Below, one piece after another: positions 10,607 to 21,960 of a stretch of 64,000 nucleotides of DNA. Source of the DNA: Ptiloglossa arizonensis (taxonomy: Eukaryota > Arthropoda > Insecta > Hymenoptera > Colletidae); contig NW_027478709.1 in assembly GCF_051014685.1 (NCBI RefSeq), positions 1 to 64,000 on the forward strand, read 5' to 3'. The translations under genes and the position numbers were made by a program. Every line of letters starts with the position of its first letter. The first letter of the stretch is position 1. Below the pieces are notes generated by a model, which was not told where the DNA came from, searched no databases, and saw only the letters and a program-made list of their open reading frames with translations.

Positions 10607-12232
10607 AAAAATAGAAAAACCGTTGTAATCGGGCGAGTTTCCACTTTCAGATGCAATAGGAATTTTGGGGTTAGGGCAATCCGTTCGCGAGATATGGGAG
10701 TTTGAAGCCAAGAAATGGTAGAGAAGGCAAAAAATTTTTCGCAATTCTGCTGCTCCAAACGCTTAACCAGAATGGCCTAGGGAAAAAATACACATACCGT
10801 TGTAATCGGGCGAGTTTCTACTTTCAGATGCAATAGGAATTTTTGGGTTAGGTCAATCCGTTCGCGAGATATGGGACTTTGAAGCCAAGAAATGGTAGAG
10901 AAGGCAAAAAATTTTTCACAATTCTGCTGCTCCAAACGCTTAACCAGAATGGCCTAGGGAAAAAATACACATACCGTTGTAATCGGGCGAGTTTCTACTT
11001 TCAGATGCAATATGAATTTTTGCGTTAGGTCAATCCGTTCGCGAGATATGGGACTTTGAAGCCAAGAAATGGTTGAGAAGGCAAAAAATTTTTCGCAATT
11101 CTGCTGCTCCAAACGCTTAACCAGAATGGCCTAGGGAAAAAATACACATACCGTTGTAATCGGGCGAGTTTCTACTTTCAGATGCAATAGGAATTTTTGT
11201 GTTAGGTCAATCCGTTCGCGAGATATGGGAGTTTGAAGCCAAGAAATGGTAGAGAAGGCAAAAAATTTTTCGCAATTCTGCAGCTCCAAACGCTTAACCA
11301 GAATGGCCTAGAGAAATATACACATACCGTTGTAATCGGGCGAGTTTCTACTTTCAGATGCAACAGGAATTTTTGGGTTAGGTCAATCCGTTCGCGGGAT
11401 ATGGGAGTTTGAATCTAAGAAATGGTTGAGAAGACAACAAATTTTTCGCAATTCTGCTGCTCCAAACGCTTAACCAGAATGGCCCAGGGAAAAAATACAC
11501 ATACCGTTGTAATCGGGCGAGTTTCTACTTTCAGATGCAATAGGAATTTTTGGGTTAGGTTAATCCGTTCGCGAGATATGGGACTTTGAAGCCAAGAAAT
11601 GGTTGAGAAGGCAAAAAATTTTTCGCAATTCTGCTGCTCCAAACGCTTAACCAGAATGGCCTAGGGAAAAAATACACATACCGTTGTAATCGGGCGAGTT
11701 TCTACTTTCAGATGCAACAGGAATTTTTGGGTTAGGTCAATCCGTTCGCGAGATATGGGAGTTTGAAGCTAAGAAATGGTTGAGAAGACAACAAATTTTT
11801 CGCAATTCTGCTGCTCCAAACGCTTAACCAGAATGGCCTATGGAAAAAATACACATACCGTTATAATCGGGCGAGTTTCTACTTTCAGATGCAATAGGAA
11901 TTTTTGGGTTAGGTCAATCCGTTCGCGAGATATGGGAGTTTGAAGCCAAGATATGGTTGAGAAGGCAAAAAATCTTTCGCAATTCTGCTGCTCCAAACGC
12001 TTAACCAGAATGGCCTAGGGAAAAAATACACATACCGTTGTAATCGGGCGAGTTTCTACTTTCAGATGCAACAGGAATTTTTGGGTTAGGTCAATCCGTT
12101 CGCGAGATATGGGACTTTGAAGCCAAGAAATGGTTGAGAAGGCAAAAAATTTTTCGCAATTCTGCTGCTCCAAACGCTTAACCAGAATGGCCTAGGGAAA
12201 AAATACACATACCGTTGTAATCGGGCGAGTTT
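7308..12232. repeat. 21-monomer offset copy: 7,308-8,514 recurs at 11,026-12,232
   Basis: About 1.2 kb repeats at 3,718 bp (21 x 177 + 1; the extra base is an added A near 10,604). Shared rare variants are tgcagctcc, ctagagaaatatac (7,591 and 11,309), gaatctaag, ggcccaggg, ggttaatcc, cctatggaaa and gccaagatatgg (8,233 and 11,951). Differences seen are cgcgag against cgcggg (7,680/11,398) and a T/C in the T run (near 8,254/11,972). It overlaps the neighbouring HOR blocks, so the region is built from nested duplications. Confidence 0.85.
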
Positions 12233-15124
12233 CTACCTTCAGATGCAATAGGAATTTTTGGGTTAGGTCAATCCGTTCGCGAGATATGGGACTTTGAAGC
12301 CAAGAAATGGTTGAGAAGGCAAAAAATTTTTCGCAATTCTGCTGCTCCAAACGCTTAACCAGAATGGCCTAGGGAAAAAATACACATACCGTTGTAATCG
12401 GGCGAGTTTCTACTTTCAGATGCAATAGGAATTTTTGGGTTAGGTCAATCCGTTCGCGAGATATGGGAGTTTGAAGCCAAGAAATGGTAGAGAAGGCAAA
12501 AAATTTTTCACAATTCTGTTGCTCCAAACGCTTAACCAGAATGGCCTAGGGAAAAAATAGAAAAACCGTTGTAATCGGGCGAGTTTCCACTTTCAGATGC
12601 AATAGGAATTTTGGGGTTAGGGCAATCCGTTCGCGAGATATGGGAGTTTGAAGCCAAGAAATGGTAGAGAAGGCAAAAAATTTTTCACAATTCTGCTGCT
12701 CCAAACGCTTAACCAGAATGGCCTAGGGAAAAAATACACATACCGTTGTAATCGGGCGAGTTTCTACTTTCAGATGCAATAGGAATTTTTGGGTTAGGTC
12801 AATCCGTTCGCGAGATATGGGACTTTGAAGCCAAGAAATGGTAGAGAAGGCAAAAAATTTTTCACAATTCTGCTGCTCCAAACGCTTAACCAGAATGGCC
12901 TAGGGAAAAAATACACATACCGTTGTAATCGGGCGAGTTTCTACTTTCAGATGCAATAGGAATTTTTGCGTTAGGTCAATCCGTTCGCGAGATGTGGGAC
13001 TTTGAAGCCAAGAAATGGTTGAGGAGGCAAAAAATTTTTCGCAATTCTGCTGCTCCAAACGCTTAACCAGAATGGCCTAGGGAAAAAATACACATACCGT
13101 TGTAATCGGGCGAGTTTCTACTTTCAGATGCAATAGGAATTTTTGTGTTAGGTCAATCCGTTCGCGAGATATGGGACTTTGAAGCCAAGAAATGTTTGAG
13201 AAGGCAAAAAATTTTTCGCAATTCTGCTGCTCCAAACGCTTAACCAGAATGGCCTAGGGAAAAAAATAGAAAAACCGTTGTAATCGGGCGAGTTTCCACT
13301 TTCAGATGCAATAGGAATTTTGGGGTTAGGGCAATCCGTTCGCGAGATATGGGAGTTTGAAGCCAAGAAATGGTAGAGAAGGCAAAAAATTTTTCGCAAT
13401 TCTGCTGCTCCAAACGCTTAACCAGAATGGCCTAGGGAAAAAATACACATACCGTTGTAATCGGGCGAGTTTCTACTTTCAGATGCAATAGGAATTTTTG
13501 GGTTAGGTCAATCCGTTCGCGAGATATGGGACTTTGAAGCCAAGAAATGGTAGAGAAGGCAAAAAATTTTTCACAATTCTGCTGCTCCAAACGCTTAACC
13601 AGAATGGCCTAGGGAAAAAATACACATACCGTTGTAATCGGGCGAGTTTCTACTTTCAGATGCAATATGAATTTTTGCGTTAGGTCAATCCGTTCGCGAG
13701 ATATGGGACTTTGAAGCCAAGAAATGGTTGAGAAGGCAAAAAATTTTTCGCAATTCTGCTGCTCCAAACGCTTAACCAGAATGGCCTAGGGAAAAAATAC
13801 ACATACCGTTGTAATCGGGCGAGTTTCTACTTTCAGATGCAATAGGAATTTTTGTGTTAGGTCAATCCGTTCGCGAGATATGGGAGTTTGAAGCCAAGAA
13901 ATGGTAGAGAAGGCAAAAAATTTTTCGCAATTCTGCAGCTCCAAACGCTTAACCAGAATGGCCTAGAGAAATATACACATACCGTTGTAATCGGGCGAGT
14001 TTCTACTTTCAGATGCAACAGGAATTTTTGGGTTAGGTCAATCCGTTCGCGGGATATGGGAGTTTGAATCTAAGAAATGGTTGAGAAGACAACAAATTTT
14101 TCGCAATTCTGCTGCTCCAAACGCTTAACCAGAATGGCCCAGGGAAAAAATACACATACCGTTGTAATCGGGCGAGTTTCTACTTTCAGATGCAATAGGA
14201 ATTTTTGGGTTAGGTTAATCCGTTCGCGAGATATGGGACTTTGAAGCCAAGAAATGGTTGAGAAGGCAAAAAATTTTTCGCAATTCTGCTGCTCCAAACG
14301 CTTAACCAGAATGGCCTAGGGAAAAAATACACATACCGTTGTAATCGGGCGAGTTTCTACTTTCAGATGCAACAGGAATTTTTGGGTTTGGTCAATCCGT
14401 TCGCGAGATATGGGAGTTTGAAGCTAAGAAATGGTTGAGAAGACAACAAATTTTTCGCAATTCTGCTGCTCCAAACGCTTAACCAGAATGGCCTATGGAA
14501 AAAATACACATACCGTTATAATCGGGCGAGTTTCTACTTTCAGATGCAATAGGAATTTTTGGGTTAGGTCAATCCGTTCGCGAGATATGGGAGTTTGAAG
14601 CCAAGATATGGTTGAGAAGGCAAAAAATCTTTCGCAATTCTGCTGCTCCAAACGCTTAACCAGAATGGCCTAGGGAAAAAATACACATACCGTTGTAATC
14701 GGGCGAGTTTCTACTTTCAGATGCAACAGGAATTTTTGGGTTAGGTCAATCCGTTCGCGAGATATGGGACTTTGAAGCCAAGAAATGGTTGAGAAGGCAA
14801 AAAATTTTTCGCAATTCTGCTGCTCCAAACGCTTAACCAGAATGGCCTAGGGAAAAAATACACATACCGTTGTAATCGGGCGAGTTTCTACCTTCAGATG
14901 CAATAGGAATTTTTGGGTTAGGTCAATCCGTTCGCGAGATATGGGACTTTGAAGCCAAGAAATGGTTGAGAAGGCAAAAAATTTTTCGCAATTCTGCTGC
15001 TCCAAACGCTTAACCAGAATGGCCTAGGGAAAAAATACACATACCGTTGTAATCGGGCGAGTTTCTACTTTCAGATGCAATAGGAATTTTTGGGTTAGGT
15101 CAATCCGTTCGCGAGATATGGGAC
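9682..15124. repeat. 15-monomer HOR, two tandem copies of a 2,655-bp unit
   Basis: Sequence 9,682-12,469 matches 12,337-15,124 at an offset of exactly 2,655 bp (15 x 177), so two full copies lie directly in tandem. The only difference I noticed is A at 11,734 against T at 14,389. Rare variants present in both include gatgtggg/gaggagg, gaaatgtttgag, aaaaaaatagaaaaacc, caatatgaa, tgcagctcc, ctagagaaatatac, cgcgggat and aaatctttcgc. The crossover that made the duplication must lie in the overlap 12,337-12,469. The near identity suggests a very recent event. Confidence 0.92.
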
Positions 15125-15389
15125 TTTGAAGCCAAGAAATGGTTGAGAAGGCAAAAAATTTTTCGCAATTCTGCTGCTCCAAACGCTTAACCAGAATGGC
15201 CTAGGGAAAAAATACACATACCGTTGTAATCGGGCGAGTTTCTACTTTCAGATGCAATAGGAATTTTGGGGTTAGGGCAATCCGTTCGCGAGATATGGGA
15301 GTTTGAAGCCAAGAAATGGTAGAGAAGGCAAAAAATTTTTCACAATTCTGCTGCTCCAAACGCTTAACCAGAATGGCCTAGGGAAAAAA

Positions 15390-18300
15390 TACACATACCG
15401 TTGTAATCGGGCGAGTTTCTACTTTCAGATGCAATAGGAATTTTTGGGTTAGGTCAATCCGTTCGCGAGATATGGGACTTTGAAGCCAACAAATGGTTGA
15501 GAAGGCAAAAAATTTTTCGCAATTCTGCTGCTCCAAACGCTTAACCAGAATGGCCTAGGGAAAAAAAACACATACCTTTGTAATCGGGCGAGTTTCTACT
15601 TTCAGATGCAATAGGAATTTTTGGGTTAGGTCAATCCGTTCGCGAGATATGGGACTTTGAAGCCAAGAAATGGTTGAGAAGGCAAAAAATTTTTCGCAAT
15701 TCTGCTGCTCCAAACGCTTAACCAGAATGGCCTAGGGAAAAAATACATATACCGTTGTAATCGGGCGAGTTTCTACTTTCAGATGCAATAGGAATTTTTG
15801 GGTTAGGTCAATCCGTTCGCGAGATATGGGAGTTTGAAGCCAAGAAATGGTAGAGAAGGCAAAAAATTTTTCACAATTCTGCTGCTCCAAACGCTTAACC
15901 AGAATGGCCTAGGGAAAAAATACACATACCGTTGTAATCGGGCGAGTTTCTACTTTCAGATGCAATAGGAATTTTTGGGTTAGGTCAATCCATTCGCGAG
16001 ATATGGGAGTTTGAAGCCAAGAAATGGTAGAGAAGGCAAAAAATTTTTCACAATTCTGCTGCTCCAAACGCTTAACCAGAATGGCCTAGGGAAAAAATAC
16101 ACATACCGTTGTAATCGGGCGAGTTTCTACTTTCAGATGCAACAGGAATTTTTGGGTTAGGTCAATCCGTTCGCAAGATATGGGAGTTTGAAGCTAAGAA
16201 ATGGTTGAGAAGGCAAAAAATTTTTCGCAATTCTGCTGCTCCAAACGCTTAACCAGAATGGCCTAGGGAAAAAATACACATACCGTTGTAATCGGGCGAG
16301 TTTCTACTTTCAGATGCAATAGGAATTTTTGGGTTAGGTCAATCCGTTCGCGAGATATGGGAGTTTGAAGCCAAGAAATGGTAAAGAAGGCAAAAAATTT
16401 TTCACAATTCTGCTGCTCCAAACGCTTAACCAGAATGGCCTAGGGAAAAAATACACATACCGTTGTAATCGGGCGAGTTTCTACTTTCAGATGCAACAGG
16501 AATTTTTGGGTTAGGTCAATCCGTTCGCAAGATATGGGAGTTTGAAGCTAAGAAATGGTTGAGAAGGCAAAAAATTTTTCGCAATTCTGCTGCTCCAAAC
16601 GCTTAACCAGAATGGCCTAGGGAAAAAATACACATACCGTTGTAATCGGGCGAGTTTCTACTTTCAGATGCAATAGGAATTTTTGGGTTACGTCAATCCG
16701 TTCGCGAGATTTGGGAGTTTGAAGCTAAGAAATGGCTGAGAAGACAACAAATTTTTCGCACTTCAGCTGCTCCAAACGCATAACCAGAATGGCCTAGGGA
16801 AAAAATACACATACCGTTGTAATCGGGCGAGTTTCTACTTTCAGATGCAACAGGAATTTTTGGGTTAGGTCAATCCGTTCGCAAGATATGGGAGTTTGAA
16901 GCTAAGAAATGGTTGAGAAGGCAAAAAATTTTTCGCAATTCTGCTGCTCCAAACGCTTAACCAGAATGGCCTAGGGAAAAAATACACATACCGTTGTAAT
17001 CGGGCGAGTTTCTACTTTCAGATGCAATAGGAATTTTTGGGTTACGTCAATCCGTTCGCGAGATTTGGGAGTTTGAAGCCAAGAAATGGTTGAGAAGGCA
17101 ACAAACTTTTCGCAATTCTGCTGCTCCAAACGCTTAACCAGAATGGCCTAGGGAAAAAATACACATACCGTTGTAATCGGGCGAGTTTCTACCTTCAGAT
17201 GCAATAGGAATATTTGGGTTAGGTCAATCCGTTCGCGAGATATGGGAGTTTGAAGCCAAGAAATGGTAGAGAAGGCAAAAAATTTTTCGCAATTCTGCAG
17301 CTCCAAATGCTTAACCAGAATGGCCTAGGGAAATATACACATACCGTTGTAATCGGGCGAGTTTCTACTTTCAGATGCAACAGGAATTTTTGGGTTAGGT
17401 CAATCCGTTCGCGAGATATGGGAGTTTGAAGCTAAGAAATGGTTGAGAAGACAACAAATTTTTCGCAATTCTGCTGCTCCAAACGCTTAACCAGAATGGC
17501 CCAGGGAAAAAATACACATACCGTTGTAATCGGGCGAGATTCTACTTTCAGATGCAATAGGAATTTTTGGGTTAGGTCAATCCGTTCGCGAGATATGGGA
17601 CTTTGAAGCCAACAAATGGTTGAGAAGGCAAAAAATTTTTCGCAATTCTGCTGCTCCAAACGCTTAACCAGAATGGCCTAGGGAAAAAAAACACATACCT
17701 TTGTAATCGGGCGAGTTTCTACTTTCAGATGCAATAGGAATTTTTGGGTTAGGTCAATCCGTTCGCGAGATATGGGACTTTGAAGCCAAGAAATGGTTGA
17801 GAAGGCAAAAAATTTTTCGCAATTCTGCTGCTCCAAACGCTTAACCAGAATGGCCTAGGGAAGAAATACATATACCGTTGTAATCGGGCGAGTTTCTACT
17901 TTCAGATGCAATAGGAATTTTTGGGTTAGGTCAATCCGTTCGCGAGATATGGGAGTTTGAAGCCAAGAAATGGTAGAGAAGGCAAAAAATTTTTCACAAT
18001 TCTGCTGCTCCAAACGCTTAACCAGAATGGCCTAGGGAAAAAATACACATACCGTTGTAATCGGGCGAGTTTCTACTTTCAGATGCAATAGGAATTTTTG
18101 GGTTAGGTCAATCCATTCGCGAGATATGGGAGTTTGAAGCCAAGAAATGGTAGAGAAGGCAAAAAATTTTTCACAATTCTGCTGCTCCAAACGCTTAACC
18201 AGAATGGCCTAGGGAAAAAATACACATACCGTTGTAATCGGGCGAGTTTCTACTTTCAGATGCAACAGGAATTTTTGGGTTAGGTCAATCCGTTCGCAAG

Positions 18301-21300
18301 ATATGGGAGTTTGAAGCTAAGAAATGGTTGAGAAGGCAAAAAATTTTTCGCAATTCTGCTGCTCCAAACGCTTAACCAGAATGGCCTAGGGAAAAAATAC
18401 ACATACCGTTGTAATCGGGCGAGTTTCTACTTTCAGATGCAATAGGAATTTTTGGGTTAGGTCAATCCGTTCGCGAGATATGGGAGTTTGAAGCCAAGAA
18501 ATGGTAAAGAAGGCAAAAAATTTTTCACAATTCTGCTGCTCCAAACGCTTAACCAGAATGGCCTAGGGAAAAAATACACATACCGTTGTAATCGGGCGAG
18601 TTTCTACTTTCAGATGCAACAGGAATTTTTGGGTTAGGTCAATCCGTTCGCAAGATATGGGAGTTTGAAGCTAAGAAATGGTTGAGAAGGCAAAAAATTT
18701 TTCGCAATTCTGCTGCTCCAAACGCTTAACCAGAATGGCCTAGGGAAAAAATACACATACCGTTGTAATCGGGCGAGTTTCTACTTTCAGATGCAATAGG
18801 AATTTTTGGGTTACGTCAATCCGTTCGCGAGATTTGGGAGTTTGAAGCTAAGAAATGGCTGAGAAGACAACAAATTTTTCGCACTTCTGCTGCTCCAAAC
18901 GCATAACCAGAATGGCCTAGGGAAAAAATACACATACCGTTGTAATCGGGCGAGTTTCTACTTTCAGATGCAACAGGAATTTTTGGGTTAGGTCAATCCG
19001 TTCGCAAGATATGGGAGTTTGAAGCTAAGAAATGGTTGAGAAGGCAAAAAATTTTTCGCAATTCTGCTGCTCCAAACGCTTAACCAGAATGGCCTAGGGA
19101 AAAAATACACATACCGTTGTAATCGGGCGAGTTTCTACTTTCAGATGCAATAGGAATTTTTGGGTTACGTCAATCCGTTCGCGAGATTTGGGAGTTTGAA
19201 GCTAAGAAATGGCTGAGAAGACAACAAATTTTTCGCACTTCTGCTGCTCCAAACGCTTAACCAGAATGGCCTAGGGAAAAAATACACATACCGTTGTAAT
19301 CGGGCGAGATTCTACTTTCAGATGCTATAGGAATTTTTGGGTTAGCTCAATCCGTTCGCGAGATATGGGACTTTGAAGCCAAGAAATGGTTGAGAAGGCA
19401 ACAAACTTTTCGCAATTCTGCTGCTCCAAACGCTTAACCAGAATGGCCTAGGGAAAAAATACACATACCGTTGTAATCGGGCGAGTTTCTACCTTCAGAT
19501 GCAATAGGAATATTTGGGTTAGGTCAATCCGTTCGCGAGATATGGGAGTTTGAAGCCAAGAAATGGTAGAGAAGGCAAAAAATTTTTCGCAATTCTGCAG
19601 CTCCAAACGCTTAACCAGAATGGCCTAGGGAAATATACACATACCGTTGTAATCGGGCGAGTTTCTACTTTCAGATGCAACAGGAATTTTTGGGTTAGGT
19701 CAATCCGTTCGCGAGATATGGGAGTTTGAAGCTAAGAAATGGTTGAGAAGACAACAAATTTTTCGCAATTCTGCTGCTCCAAACGCTTAACCAGAATGGC
19801 CCAGGGAAAAAATACACATACCGTTGTAATCGGGCGAGATTCTACTTTCAGATGCAATAGGAATTTTTGGGTTAGGTCAATCCGTTCGCGAGATATGGGA
19901 CTTTGAAGCCAAGAAATGGTTGAGAAGGCAAAAAAATTTTCGCAATTCTGCTGCTCCAAACGCTTAACCAGAATGGCCTAGGGAAAAAATACACAAACCG
20001 TTGTAATCGGGCGAGTTTCTACTTTCAGATGCAATAGCAATTTTTGGGTTAGGTCAATCCGTTCGCGAGATATGGGACTTTGAAGCCAAGAAATGGTAGA
20101 GAAGGCAAAAAATTTTTCGCAATTCTGCTGCTCCAAACGCTTAACCAGAATGGCCTAGGGAAAAAATACACATACCGTTGTAATCGGGCGAGTTTCTACT
20201 TTCAGATGCAACAGGAATTTTTGGGTTAGGTCAATCCGTTCGCAAGATATGGGAGTTTGAAGCTAAGAAATGGTTGAGAAGGCAAAAAATTTTTCGCAAT
20301 TCTGCTGCTCCAAACGCTTAACCAGAATGGCCTAGGGAAAAAATACACATACCGTTGTAATCGGGCGAGTTTCTACTTTCAGATGCAATAGGAATTTTTG
20401 GGTTAGGTCAATCCGTTCGCGAGATATGGGAGTTTGAAGCCAAGAAATGGTAAAGAAGGCAAAAAATTTTTCACAATTCTGCTGCTCCAAACGCTTAACC
20501 AGAATGGCCTAGGGAAAAAATACACATACCGTTGTAATCGGGCGAGTTTCTACTTTCAGATGCAACAGGAATTTTTGGGTTAGGGCAATCCGTTCGCAAG
20601 ATATGGGAGTTTGAAGCTAAGAAATGGTTGAGAAGGCAAAAAATTTTTCGCAATTCTGCTGCTCCAAACGCTTAACCAGAATGGCCTAGGGAAAAAATAC
20701 ACATACCGTTGTAATCGGGCGAGTTTCTACTTTCAGATGCAATAGGAATTTTTGGGTTACGTCAATCCGTTCGCGAGATTTGGGAGTTTGAAGCTAAGAA
20801 ATGGCTGAGAAGACAACAAATTTTTCGCACTTCTGCTGCTCCAAACGCATAACCAGAATGGCCTAGGGAAAAAATACACATACCGTTGTAATCGGGCGAG
20901 TTTCTACTTTCAGATGCAACAGGAATTTTTGGGTTAGGTCAATCCGTTCGCAAGATATGGGAGTTTGAAGCTAAGAAATGGTTGAGAAGGCAAAAAATTT
21001 TTCGCAATTCTGCTGCTCCAAACGCTTAACCAGAATGGCCTAGGGAAAAAATACACATACCGTTGTAATCGGGCGAGTTTCTACTTTCAGATGCAATAGG
21101 AATTTTTGGGTTACGTCAATCCGTTCGCGAGATTTGGGAGTTTGAAGCAAAGAAATGGCTGAGAAGACAACAAATTTTTCGCACTTCTGCTGCTCCAAAC
21201 GCTTAACCAGAATGGCCTAGGGAAAAAATACACATACCGTTGTAATCGGGCGAGATTCTACTTTCAGATGCTATAGGAATTTTTGGGTTAGCTCAATCCG

Positions 21301-21960
21301 TTCGCGAGATATGGGACTTTGAAGCCAAGAAATGGTTGAGAAGGCAACAAACTTTTCGCAATTCTGCTGCTCCAAACGCTTAACCAGAATGGCCTAGGGA
21401 AAAAATACACATACCGTTGTAATCGGGCGAGTTTCTACCTTCAGATGCAATAGGAATATTTGGGTTAGGTCAATCCGTTCGCGAGATATGGGAGTTTGAA
21501 GCCAAGAAATGGTAGAGAAGGCAAAAAATTTTTCGCAATTCTGCAGCTCCAAACGCTTAACCAGAATGGCCTAGGGAAATATACACATACCGTTGTAATC
21601 GGGCGAGTTTCTACTTTCAGATGCAACAGGAATTTTTGGGTTAGGTCAATCCGTTCGCGAGATATGGGAGTTTGAAGCTAAGAAATGGTTGAGAAGACAA
21701 CAAATTTTTCGCAATTCTGCTGCTCCAAACGCTTAACCAGAATGGCCCAGGGAAAAAATACACATACCGTTGTAATCGGGCGAGATTCTACTTTCAGATG
21801 CAATAGGAATTTTTGGGTTAGGTCAATCCGTTCGCGAGATATGGGACTTTGAAGCCAAGAAATGGTTGAGAAGGCAAAAAATTTTTCGCAATTCTGCTGC
21901 TCCAAACGCTTAACCAGAATGGCCTAGGGAAAAAATACACAAACCGTTGTAATCGGGCGA
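15390..21960. repeat. 11- to 13-monomer HOR in three successive copies
   Basis: Markers recur first at 2,123 bp (12 monomers less one base) and then at 1,946 bp (11 less one): ggtaaagaag at 16,382, 18,505 and 20,451; aaacgcataacc near 16,774 and 18,897 with a third copy near 20,843; gcaacaaacttttcgc near 17,099, 19,399 and 21,345. Copies one and two share aaaaaaaacacatacctttg (15,561 and 17,684). The alternation caacag/cgcaag then caatag is a regular feature. Copy one is a monomer shorter than copies two and three near 17,071-17,080 (see the chimeric monomer). The -1 in each offset comes from the gggaaatatac ending near 17,332, 19,632 and 21,578. Confidence 0.87.
16991..17167 (+). repeat. Chimeric monomer marking a one-monomer deletion
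   Basis: The left part (ttacgtc, gatttgggag) equals the monomer at 19,114-19,290; the right part (gccaagaaatgg, ggttgag, gcaacaaac, cgcaatt) equals the next monomer at 19,291-19,467. In the aligned HOR copy these are two separate neighbours, and a third copy near 21,060-21,410 also has both. Copy one has therefore most likely lost exactly 177 bp by unequal exchange. The joint lies between the G at 17,071 and the C at 17,080, inside the shared string tttgaagc. Confidence 0.85.

Noticed and set aside
10493..10744. 83- and 87-codon minus-strand frames (also 13,148-13,399, 25,004-25,267, 29,959-30,222)
   Set aside because: Created by one-base changes in A-run length that move the reading past the usual stop; starts are TTG and the product is satellite only.
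16991..21960. Mobile element insertions at HOR breaks
   Set aside because: Every length difference between HOR copies is a whole number of monomers or one base; no target-site duplication or foreign sequence is present.
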